Below, one piece after another: positions 1-7,215 of a DNA stretch of 64,000 bases. Within the stretch, counting starts at the first letter, position 1. Every line of letters starts with the position of its first letter. The stretch is from contig NZ_JBIGIA010000011.1 in NCBI RefSeq assembly GCF_043555975.1, positions 162,604 through 226,603 on the forward strand, read 5' to 3'. The DNA is from Pelomonas nitida. Its GTDB lineage: Bacteria > Pseudomonadota > Gammaproteobacteria > Burkholderiales > Burkholderiaceae_C. Below the pieces are notes generated by a model. That model was not told the origin of the DNA, ran no database searches, and was given only the letters and a program-made list of their open reading frames with translations. The position numbers were made by a program, and so were the translations under genes.

Positions 1-904
1 TCGCTTCGCCGTAGATCGCGGCGATCTGGCCCTTGATCTCACGCTCGGGGGCGTGCGGCATGTACTGCTCGAGGTCACGCTGCGGCGCGGGCGCCAGGCG
101 GTCACCGACGCCGACTTCCTGCTTGATCTGCTGGATCTTCAGCGTGGCCGGCACGACTTCCATGCTCTTGCCGTCCGGGCTCGGGCGTTCCTCCCCGGGG
201 CGGATCAGCTCGGCCGTGCCGACGTAGGGCGCTTCGTAGCCGAGGACTTCCTTCGTCGTCGGGTCGATCAGCGGGCGTGTCTTGCGGAAAACGCGGAAGT
301 CGGTGTTGCTGCCGAAGTCGCCGCGGGCATAGGCCAGATCGCCCGAACCGACGAGCACACGGCCCTCCTGGGCGGCGACGACGCGCGGCGCGCGCGCCAA
401 TTCGTCGGTATCGAAGACCACCGCATCCGTCAGGAAGGCCTGGATGAGGTGCATCGGGATGCTCGGGATGGCGCCGTTCTCCAGCGCCGAAATGCGCATT
501 TGCGGGCTCAGCTTGACCGTGCCGTTCGCGCCACCCACGGACTGCCCCACCTGCAGGCGGGCGCGGCCGTCGGACTTGACCAGCATCAGCACCTGGCCGG
601 GGTAGATCAGGTGGGGGTTGCGGATCTGGTCGCGGTTCATGCCCCAGAGCTCGGGCCAGCGCCACGGGCTCTTCAGGAACAGCTTGGAGATGTCCCACAG
701 CGTGTCGCCGGCCACGACGGTGTGGCTGTCGGGGGCGTTGGGGGCCAGCTCGGACAGCGGCACGCCGGCGCTGGCGACCTGATCGGCCACGCGGCGTTGT
801 TCAGCGGTGATCGGCAGCTTGCTGGCTTGGGCCCAGGCCACGTTGGTCGCAAGGGTCAGGCAGGCCGCAAGGACAGCCAAGGGGGCGGGGCGGGCAGCGG
901 GCAT
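1..904 (-). CDS. LysM-domain peptidoglycan-binding protein (3' end cut by window edge)
   Basis: The frame is open from an ATG at 904 to the left edge, so the C-terminus is missing. Residues 1-26 look like a Sec signal peptide ending AWAQ. A LysM domain follows at about residues 61-108 (HTVVAGDTLWDISKLFL, then NRDQIRNPHLIYPGQVL), which binds glycan strands of peptidoglycan in the periplasm. The rest is a long region without a catalytic motif I recognise. A GGAGA ribosome binding site lies about 11 bases upstream of the ATG. The gene is divergent from def, an arrangement I associate with Burkholderiales, where dprA often follows such a LysM gene; that part is outside the window. The exact role, envelope integrity or amidase support, is not determined. 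Confidence 0.85.
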   Translation of the reverse strand, partial: MPAARPAPLAVLAACLTLATNVAWAQASKLPITAEQRRVADQVASAGVPLSELAPNAPDSHTVVAGDTLWDISKLFLKSPWRWPELWGMNRDQIRNPHLIYPGQVLMLVKSDGRARLQVGQSVGGANGTVKLSPQMRISALENGAIPSIPMHLIQAFLTDAVVFDTDELARAPRVVAAQEGRVLVGSGDLAYARGDFGSNTDFRVFRKTRPLIDPTTKEVLGYEAPYVGTAELIRPGEERPSPDGKSMEVVPATLKIQQIKQEVGVGDRLAPAPQRDLEQYMPHAPEREIKGQIAAIYGEA

Positions 905-1020
905 CAGGCGCGGTCTCCGAATAGGGGTGCCGGATCGGCGAAAATCCCGGCGATTCTGCCCGCATTACCCGGGTCAACCAACACCAGAGGGCGCTCGTTT
1001 GCGAGTGCTTACAAGACGCC

Positions 1021-1557
1021 ATGCCCCAACTGTCGATCCTTCGCTACCCCGATCCCCGTCTGAATACCGTCGCGAAGCCGGTTGTGGCCGTCGACGAGCG
1101 CATCCGCCGGCTCGTGGACGACATGCTGGAAACGATGTATGCCGCCGACGGCGTGGGGCTGGCAGCCACGCAGGTGGATGTGCACGAGCGCGTGATCGTC
1201 ATCGATACGTCGCAGGAACGCGACACGCCGCGCGTGTTGATCAACCCGGAGCTGATCAAAACCAGCGAGCGCATGGTCGACGGCGAGGAGGGCTGCCTGT
1301 CCGTGCCGCAGATCTACGACAAGGTGCCGCGCCATGCCGAGGTGACGGTGCGCGCCACCAACCGCGACGGTGAGGTCTATGAATTCGACGCCGACGGGCT
1401 GCTGGCCGTCTGCGTGCAGCACGAGATGGACCACCTGGCCGGCAAGGTGTTCGTCGAATACCTGAGCCCGCTCAAGCGCGACCGCATCAAGACCAAGATG
1501 ATCAAGAAGACGCGCGACGAAGAGGCCGAGGCCAAGCGTCGTCAGCAGCGCCTGTAA
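1021..1557 (+). CDS. def: peptide deformylase
   Basis: Removes the N-terminal formyl group from nascent proteins in the cytoplasm, using a metal ion (usually Fe2+). All three family motifs are visible: GVGLAATQ, EEGCLSVP (metal-ligand Cys) and HEMDH (two ligand His and the catalytic Glu). The length, 178 aa, is normal for the family, and the start MPQLSILRYPDPRL is typical. The stop codon TAA (1555-1557) lies 18 bases before the chosen start of fmt, so the two genes for formyl-Met handling are co-transcribed, as in many bacteria. Confidence 0.97.
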   Translation: MPQLSILRYPDPRLNTVAKPVVAVDERIRRLVDDMLETMYAADGVGLAATQVDVHERVIVIDTSQERDTPRVLINPELIKTSERMVDGEEGCLSVPQIYDKVPRHAEVTVRATNRDGEVYEFDADGLLAVCVQHEMDHLAGKVFVEYLSPLKRDRIKTKMIKKTRDEEAEAKRRQQRL

Positions 1558-1575
1558 GTGGACGCGCGCCGGGAC

Positions 1576-2517
1576 ATGAGAGTTGTTTTTGCCGGTACGC
1601 CGGAGTTCGCCGCCGTCGCGCTCGACGCCCTGCTGGCCGCCGGTTTCACCGTGCCGCTGGTGCTGACCCAGCCCGACCGCCCGGCCGGCCGCGGCATGAA
1701 GCTGCAGGCCTCGGCCGTCAAGCAGCGGGCCGTCGACGCGGGAATCCCGGTCGCGCAGCCGCAGGGGCTGAAGCTCGATGGCAAGTACGCCACCGACGCG
1801 GCTGCGGCGCGCGAGGCGCTGCTGGCGGCGGATGCCGACGTCATGGTCGTCGCCGCCTACGGCCTGATCCTGCCGCAGTGGGTGCTCGATTTGCCCCGGC
1901 GCGGCTGCCTGAACATCCACGCATCGCTGCTGCCGCGCTGGCGCGGTGCGGCTCCCATCCACCGGGCCATCGAGGCCGGTGACGCCGAGACCGGCATCAC
2001 TATCATGCAGATGGACGCCGGGCTGGACACGGGCGACATGCTGCTGGTCGGCCGAGAGGCCATCCGCGCCGACGACACGACCGCCGTGCTGCACGACCGG
2101 CTGGCGGCGATGGGCGGCACGCTCATCGTCCAGGCCTTGCAGGCTGCGAGCCTGACCCGCACGCCGCAGCCGGCCGAGGGCATCACCTACGCCCACAAGA
2201 TCGAGAAGGCCGAGAGTCGCATCGATTGGGCTCAGACCTCACTCGAGATCGAGTGTCGTTTGCGAGCTTTCGATCCTTTCCCTGGCTGTGTGACTGAGTT
2301 TGACGGCGAGGCCATCAAGGTATGGCGTGCGCAGATTGTGGCTGGCCAAGGTGAGCCTGGCCTTGTGCTCGGACGGGGCGCTGATGGCCCCATCGTTGCT
2401 TGTGGCCAGGGGGCGCTTCAACTGACCGAGCTGCAACGCGCAGGTGGCAAGCGCGGGCCGGCGGCGGCCTTTCTGCAGGCTCGGCCGATCCAGGTCGGGG
2501 AGCGCTTCGACGCTTGA
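1576..2517 (+). CDS. fmt: methionyl-tRNA formyltransferase
   Basis: Formylates the initiator Met-tRNA with 10-formyl-THF. The N-terminal formyltransferase fold starts MRVVFAGTPEFA and contains the conserved NIHASLLPRWRGAAPI stretch with the catalytic His/Asn region and the 10-formyl-THF loop. The C-terminal OB-like domain begins near residue 205. I chose the ATG at 1576 because MRVVFAGTPEF is the usual start. An in-frame GTG directly abutting the def stop at 1558 would add six residues. The length of 313 aa fits the family. Second gene of the def-fmt unit. Confidence 0.96.
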   Translation: MRVVFAGTPEFAAVALDALLAAGFTVPLVLTQPDRPAGRGMKLQASAVKQRAVDAGIPVAQPQGLKLDGKYATDAAAAREALLAADADVMVVAAYGLILPQWVLDLPRRGCLNIHASLLPRWRGAAPIHRAIEAGDAETGITIMQMDAGLDTGDMLLVGREAIRADDTTAVLHDRLAAMGGTLIVQALQAASLTRTPQPAEGITYAHKIEKAESRIDWAQTSLEIECRLRAFDPFPGCVTEFDGEAIKVWRAQIVAGQGEPGLVLGRGADGPIVACGQGALQLTELQRAGGKRGPAAAFLQARPIQVGERFDA

Positions 2518-2574
2518 ATCGGCCCGACCCGGCACCATTTGCGATGGCGTCGTTCACCCGAGGAGCCCACTGAG

Positions 2575-3420
2575 ATGTTCAACCTCATGAAGACGGCCGT
2601 GCTGATGGCCGCCATCACCGCGCTGTTCATGGCCGTGGGCGTCATGATCGGTGGACGCACCGGCATGCTGATCGCGCTGCTGGTCGCCGTTGGCATGAAC
2701 TTCTTCAGCTACTGGTTCTCGGCCGACATGGTGCTGAAGATGTACAACGCCCGCGAGGTGGATGCCTCGTCGGCGCCTCAGTTCTACAGCATGGTGGCCG
2801 AACTGGCCGGCCGGGCCGGCCTGCCCATGCCGCGCGTCTACCTGATCGACGAGGCCGCGCCCAACGCCTTCGCGACCGGCCGCAACCCCGAGCACGCGGC
2901 CGTCGCCGCCACCACCGGCATCCTGCGGGTGCTGTCGGAGCGGGAGTTGCGGGGCGTCATGGCGCATGAACTGGCCCATGTGGCCAACCGCGACATCCTG
3001 ACCAGCACCATCAGCGCGACGATGGCGGGTGCGATCTCCATGCTGGCCAATTTCGCCGGCTTGTTCGGCGGCCGCGACGAGCATGGGCGGCCGACCAGCC
3101 CGATTGCCGGCATCGCCGTGGCCATCCTCGCGCCGCTGGCGGCCAGCCTGATCCAGATGGCCATCAGCCGGGCGCGCGAGTTCGAGGCCGACCGTGGCGG
3201 CGCCGAGATCTCCGGCGACCCGGCGGCGCTGGCATCGGCGCTGGACAAGATCCACCGCGTTGCCCAGGGCATTCCGCTCGGCACCGCCGAGGCCCACCCC
3301 GAGACGGCGCAGATGATGATCATGAACCCCTTGTCCGGGGGCGGGCTGCGGGGCTTGTTCTCCACGCATCCGTCCACCGAGGAGCGCATCGCGCGCCTGA
3401 TGGAGATGGCGCGGCGTTGA
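2575..3420 (+). CDS. htpX: membrane zinc metalloprotease HtpX
   Basis: Heat-shock-linked inner-membrane protease of family M48 that degrades damaged membrane proteins. Two N-terminal hydrophobic segments (about residues 5-50) precede the catalytic helix MAHELAHVANRD, with the zinc motif HELAH near residue 130. Two more hydrophobic stretches follow, then the third-ligand region AREFEADRGGAEI. The start is the ATG at 2575, preceded by GAGGAG at suitable spacing; a TTG further upstream would add residues not typical of the family. The length of 281 aa is close to other HtpX proteins. It lies 57 bases after fmt and may be transcribed with def-fmt. Confidence 0.95.
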   Translation: MFNLMKTAVLMAAITALFMAVGVMIGGRTGMLIALLVAVGMNFFSYWFSADMVLKMYNAREVDASSAPQFYSMVAELAGRAGLPMPRVYLIDEAAPNAFATGRNPEHAAVAATTGILRVLSERELRGVMAHELAHVANRDILTSTISATMAGAISMLANFAGLFGGRDEHGRPTSPIAGIAVAILAPLAASLIQMAISRAREFEADRGGAEISGDPAALASALDKIHRVAQGIPLGTAEAHPETAQMMIMNPLSGGGLRGLFSTHPSTEERIARLMEMARR

Positions 3421-3467
3421 CCCGCCCGCCGCTCAAGTTGCCCGCATCCGAGCCGATACCCCAGCAG

Positions 3468-3839
3468 ATGAAGCGTCCTGTCCTGCTCCTCCTCCCGTTG
3501 CTGCTGGTGCTGAGCGCCTGCGAGCAGCTGGGCATCGACGACCCTGCCAAGGTGGCCGCGGCCAAGGAGGCCGACGGCAAGGCCATCGGCAGCGCCTGCC
3601 GGCACGCGATGCGCGCCATCGAGGACTGCTATGTGCTCAACCCCAAGGCGCAAAAGGCGGCCGTCTACGCCGGCTGGCGCGACATGGACGAGTACATGCG
3701 CGAGAACAAGCTCGAAGGCATCGCACCGGTCGTGCCCCGCCCCGGCGCCAAGCCGGTGGTGACCGAGGACGCGGCCGACAAGGCCGACGAGAAGGCGGAA
3801 AAGGCAGAGAAACCCGCCGACAAGGCCAAGGGCCACTGA
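3468..3839 (+). CDS. small predicted lipoprotein, unknown function
   Basis: 123 aa starting MKRPVLLLLPLLLVLSAC, a clear lipoprotein signal with lipobox LSAC. It is likely anchored to a membrane facing the periplasm. The mature part contains two further Cys (in SACRHAM and EDCYVLNP) and a short helical region. It ends in a low-complexity tail rich in Lys, Glu, Ala and Asp (repeats of KADEKAEK type) that is probably disordered. I do not recognise a family. It begins 47 bases after htpX and could be in the same transcript; nothing in the sequence links it to HtpX function. Confidence 0.75.
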   Translation: MKRPVLLLLPLLLVLSACEQLGIDDPAKVAAAKEADGKAIGSACRHAMRAIEDCYVLNPKAQKAAVYAGWRDMDEYMRENKLEGIAPVVPRPGAKPVVTEDAADKADEKAEKAEKPADKAKGH

Positions 3840-3953
3840 CCGGCGCGCGCAGGCGCATTTCAGCCCGCCGATCCGGCGAGTCGTCGCGCCGGGCAGGGCG
3901 GCGGCCGGCAGGCTCGGCAACATGCGGCCATCACAACCCCGATGGAGCCCGTC

Positions 3954-4703
3954 ATGTACCCCACCCGCCGCCTTGTCGCCCTTGGTCTTGTCGCTGCCAG
4001 CCTGTGTGGCGCCGCCCAGGCCTGGAGCTGGGGCTCGGCCGAGCGCGTCACCGGCAACGGCGACGTGACCACCGAGGCGCGTGACCTGGGCGGCTTCGAC
4101 GCCGTGGCGCTGAGCGACAGCTTCGATGTCGTCATCCGCCAGGGCAGCGGCCACAAGGTCGAGGTCAAGGCCGACCGCAACCTGTTGCCCTACATCGAGA
4201 CGCGGGTCGTCGACGGTGGCAAGGGGCGCACGCTGCAGATCGGCACGCGCCGCGACACCAGCCTGTCCATGGCCGGCACGCCGACCATCGCCATCGAGCT
4301 GCCGGCGCTGCGTGGCGTGTCGGTGGCGGGTTCCGGCAAGGTCAAGGTCGAGGCGGTGAAGTCGGCCGGTGTCGATGCCGACGTCGCCGGCTCGGGCGAC
4401 ATCCGCTTCGCGCAGCTGGACGTCGAGCGCCTGACGATGCGGGTCAGCGGCAGCGGCGACATCGTGGCCGCCGGCCGCTGCGGCGACGCGCAGGTCTCCA
4501 TCGCCGGCAGCGGCGACGTGCGGGCCGGCGACCTCGTGGCGCAGGAGGTCAAGGTCAACATCGCCGGCAGCGGAGATGCACTCGTCAACGCAGCCAAGCG
4601 CCTGAAGGTGTCCATCGCCGGCAGCGGCGATGTGAAGTACAGCGGCTCGCCCGAGATCTCCAGCTCCGTCGTCGGCAGTGGCAAGGTGCGCCGGGTCAAC
4701 TGA
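3954..4703 (+). CDS. secreted head GIN-domain (DUF2807) beta-helix protein
   Basis: 249 aa with a signal peptide (MYPTRRLVALGL to about AAQAWS). The rest matches the putative auto-transporter adhesin head GIN domain (DUF2807): an N-terminal strand-rich part (GGFDAVALSDSFDVVIRQGS), then repeated turns with the motif (V/I)(A/S)GSGD at roughly 15-20 residue spacing (VAGSGDIRF, VSGSGDIVA, IAGSGDVRA, IAGSGDALV, IAGSGDVKY). This pattern builds a right-handed parallel beta-helix. The function in proteobacteria is unknown; an envelope or surface role is inferred. The ATG at 3954 is chosen for its GGAG at 8 bases; an ATG at 3942 is also in frame. Confidence 0.85.
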   Translation: MYPTRRLVALGLVAASLCGAAQAWSWGSAERVTGNGDVTTEARDLGGFDAVALSDSFDVVIRQGSGHKVEVKADRNLLPYIETRVVDGGKGRTLQIGTRRDTSLSMAGTPTIAIELPALRGVSVAGSGKVKVEAVKSAGVDADVAGSGDIRFAQLDVERLTMRVSGSGDIVAAGRCGDAQVSIAGSGDVRAGDLVAQEVKVNIAGSGDALVNAAKRLKVSIAGSGDVKYSGSPEISSSVVGSGKVRRVN

Positions 4704-4767
4704 CGCTGCCGGCCGGCTTTTTGCCGGCGCTTGCCGGGTGGCGCGCGCCGGCGCCGACAATGGCGGC

Positions 4768-5487
4768 ATGCAGTGGATGAACAAGCTGCGCGAACTGGCC
4801 CGGGACCCCGCGTTCCGCCAGGGCGCGCACGACATGGCCTCGCCCTCCCTGGGCCTGGCGGCCTGGGGGTTGGTGACCGGCGTCACGATGGTCAAGAGCG
4901 GGCTCAGCCTGCCGCTGGCCTGCGGCATGTCGCTGCTGGTGTTCGCCGGCAGTGCGCAGCTGACGGCCTTGCCGTTGATCGCCGCGGGCGCCCCGATGTG
5001 GGTGCTGATGGCCACGGCGTTCTGCGTGAACCTGCGTTTCGTCATCTTCAGCGCGCACTGGCGGCACTATTTCGGCCACCTGCCGCGCTGGCGCCGGCTG
5101 CTCAACGGCTATCTGGCGGCGGATTTGAACTTCGTCTATTTCGTCAAGCGGTGGCCCGACCCCGTGCCGGCGCCGGCTCAGCAGCGCTATTTCTGGGGCG
5201 GCGTGGCGGTGAACTGGCCCACCTGGCAGCTGTGCTCGTTCACCGGCATCTTCCTGGCCGACCGCATTCCCACGCAGTGGGGCATCGGCTTCGCGGGGGT
5301 GCTGGCGCTGCTGGGGCTGTCGTACTCGCTGCTCACCGAGCGCATGCTGTGGTGGGTGGCCGTGACGGCGGGCGCGGTGTCCATCGCCACCTACTCGCTG
5401 CCGCTGAAGCTGAACATCCTGTGCGCCATCCTGGCGGCCGGGGCCGTCGGCTGGTGGCTGGACGCGCGCAAGGCCCGCCATGAGTGA
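4768..5487 (+). CDS. azlC: AzlC family branched-chain amino acid exporter, large subunit
   Basis: Polytopic inner-membrane protein of 239 aa. Family features include the PSLGLAAWGLVTGVTMVKSG region, the LVFAGSAQLTALPL stretch and NLRFVIFSAHW, all typical of AzlC (LIV-E type exporters of branched-chain amino acids or analogues). The C-terminal half is strongly hydrophobic with several membrane helices. Its stop overlaps the azlD start by 8 bases, so the two are translationally coupled as usual for this two-component exporter. The ATG at 4768 is selected because the upstream in-frame residues are Arg/Ala-rich and not family-like. The substrate is inferred from family only. Confidence 0.9.
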   Translation: MQWMNKLRELARDPAFRQGAHDMASPSLGLAAWGLVTGVTMVKSGLSLPLACGMSLLVFAGSAQLTALPLIAAGAPMWVLMATAFCVNLRFVIFSAHWRHYFGHLPRWRRLLNGYLAADLNFVYFVKRWPDPVPAPAQQRYFWGGVAVNWPTWQLCSFTGIFLADRIPTQWGIGFAGVLALLGLSYSLLTERMLWWVAVTAGAVSIATYSLPLKLNILCAILAAGAVGWWLDARKARHE

Positions 5488-5809
5488 GGCCCTCACCTGG
5501 GTGGCGCTGGTGCTGCTGGCCGGCATCACGGTCGTCACGCGTGGCTTTTTCATGCTCGCCGACAAGCCGCTGCCCATCCCCGGCTGGCTGCGCGAGCTGC
5601 TGAAGGTCGCGCCGCTGGCGGCGCTGGCGGCGGTCATCGCGCCGGAGATCTTCATGACGCAGGGCCATGTCATCACCACCTGGCAGGACGCGCGCTGGCC
5701 CGGCGCGCTCGCCGGGACGGCCTATTTCTTCTGGCGTCGGGGCATCCTCGGCACCATCCTGGTCGGCATGGCGGTCATGCTGGTGTTGAAGCTCGGGCTC
5801 GACTGGTAA
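5480..5809 (+). CDS. azlD: AzlD family small exporter subunit
   Basis: 109 aa, about four membrane helices, with the AzlD pattern (GITVVTRGFFMLADKPLPIPGWLRELLKVAPLA in sequence order, split here as VTRGFFMLADK then LRELLKVAPLAALAAV). It partners AzlC in export of branched-chain amino acids. The start overlaps the azlC 3' end by 8 bases. No terminator-like hairpin is seen before pgk, 62 bases downstream. Confidence 0.9.
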   Translation: MSEALTWVALVLLAGITVVTRGFFMLADKPLPIPGWLRELLKVAPLAALAAVIAPEIFMTQGHVITTWQDARWPGALAGTAYFFWRRGILGTILVGMAVMLVLKLGLDW

Positions 5810-5871
5810 CCGGACGTGGCGCGGGCGCGGCGAGAATCCGGCAGGATTTCTCAACCGTACCCGTCCCAACC

Positions 5872-7065
5872 ATGAATGTCATTCGCTTCTCCGACCTGAT
5901 CGCCGCCGGCAAGGTGGCCGGCCAGCGCGTCTTCATCCGCGCCGACCTCAACGTGCCGCAGGACGACAGCGGCCGGATCACCGAGGACACCCGCATCCGC
6001 GCATCGCTGCCCGCCATCAAGATGGCGCTGGACGCGGGCGCTGCCGTCATGGTCACGTCCCACCTGGGGCGCCCGACCGAAGGGGAGCTGAAGCCGGAAG
6101 ACTCGCTGGCGCCCGTGGCGCAGCGCATGTCCGAGCTGCTGGGCCGCCCGGTGCCGCTGCAGCGCGACTGGGTCGACACCGTTTCCGTCGCGCCGGGGCA
6201 GCTGGTTTTGCTGGAGAACTGCCGCGTCAACAAGGGCGAGAAGAAGTGCAGCGAGGAGTTGTCGAAGAAGCTCGCCTTGCTGTGCGACATCTTCGTGCAC
6301 GACGCCTTCGGCACCGCCCACCGCGCCGAGGCCACCACCTACGGCATCGCCAAGTACGCCAAGATTGCTTGCGCCGGCCCGCTGCTGGCCGCCGAGATCG
6401 ACGCCATCACCAAGGCGCTGGCCAATCCGCGCCGCCCGCTGGTGGCCATCGTGGCCGGCTCCAAGGTGTCCACCAAGCTGACCATCCTGCAGAGCCTGGC
6501 GAGCAAGGTCGACGGCCTCATCGTCGGCGGCGGCATCGCCAACACCTTCATGCTGGCGGCCGGTCTCAAGATCGGCAAGTCGCTCGCCGAGCCCGACCTG
6601 GTGGACCAGGCCAAGGCCGTCATCGCCGCGATGAAGGCGCGTGGCGCCGACGTGCCCATCCCCGAGGACGTGGTCACGGCCAAGACCTTCGCGGCTGGCG
6701 CGACGGCATCCGTGAAGGCCGCTGCCGACGTGGCCGACGACGACCTGATCCTGGACATCGGCCCCAAGACGGCGGCCAAGCTGGCCGACAAGCTGATGGC
6801 TGCCGGCACCATCGTCTGGAACGGCCCGGTGGGCGTGTTCGAGTTCCCGGCGTTCGCGCAGGGCACCGAGACGATCGCGCGCGCCGTCGCCGAGAGCCTG
6901 GCCTTCAGCATCGCGGGTGGCGGCGACACGCTGGCCGCCATTGCCAAGTACGGCATCGAGAAGGAAGTGGGCTACATCTCCACCGGCGGTGGTGCATTCC
7001 TGGAAGTGCTGGAAGGCAAGACGCTGCCGGCCTTCGAGATTCTCAGCAAGCGCGCCGCTGGCTGA
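5872..7065 (+). CDS. pgk: phosphoglycerate kinase
   Basis: Catalyses 1,3-bisphosphoglycerate + ADP to 3-phosphoglycerate + ATP in glycolysis and the Calvin cycle. Conserved blocks in order: FIRADLNVPQ, MVTSHLGRPTEG, ENCRVNKGEKK, DAFGTAHRA, GGGIANTF, IVWNGPVGVFE, SIAGGGDTLAA and YISTGGGAFLEVLEG. The length of 397 aa is normal. It is followed by a strong intrinsic terminator at 7089-7110, so it is not obviously co-transcribed with maeB. Confidence 0.98.
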   Translation: MNVIRFSDLIAAGKVAGQRVFIRADLNVPQDDSGRITEDTRIRASLPAIKMALDAGAAVMVTSHLGRPTEGELKPEDSLAPVAQRMSELLGRPVPLQRDWVDTVSVAPGQLVLLENCRVNKGEKKCSEELSKKLALLCDIFVHDAFGTAHRAEATTYGIAKYAKIACAGPLLAAEIDAITKALANPRRPLVAIVAGSKVSTKLTILQSLASKVDGLIVGGGIANTFMLAAGLKIGKSLAEPDLVDQAKAVIAAMKARGADVPIPEDVVTAKTFAAGATASVKAAADVADDDLILDIGPKTAAKLADKLMAAGTIVWNGPVGVFEFPAFAQGTETIARAVAESLAFSIAGGGDTLAAIAKYGIEKEVGYISTGGGAFLEVLEGKTLPAFEILSKRAAG

Positions 7066-7088
7066 TCCCGCCCACACCGAGACATGCC

Positions 7089-7110
7089 AAGGCCCCGATG
7101 GGGCCTTTTT
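7089..7110 (+). terminator. intrinsic terminator after pgk
   Basis: The perfect 8-bp stem AAGGCCCC (7089-7096) pairs with GGGGCCTT (7100-7107) across a 3-base loop. The run of T from 7106 to 7110 supports Rho-independent termination of pgk. Confidence 0.9.
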
Positions 7111-7215
7111 GCATGACGCCGGTTGCGCGTTCTGCATGGGTCCCCAGCAAACGCGCATCGGCGGGTGCCGAAACGAGGCGTAATCTCCCGGGTTCCGCTC
7201 TGCATTTCCGCTGCC

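Noticed and set aside
4370..4680. Tandem DNA repeats of a GGCAGCGGCGA-like unit
   Set aside because: These are explained by the GSGD codon repeats of the GIN protein; they are neither a CRISPR nor a satellite array.
2838..5045. Very long open frame on the minus strand across htpX and the GIN protein
   Set aside because: It is antisense to genes with clear family motifs, has low-complexity Arg/Ala/Gly composition and no ribosome binding site. Similar antisense frames over 5851-9465, 16833-19664, 25450-29397 (plus strand) and 29667-31703 are rejected for the same reason; high GC removes stop codons.
5400..5480. Possible frameshift joining azlC and azlD
   Set aside because: The two genes overlap by 8 bases, each with a full family length; this is the normal two-gene arrangement.
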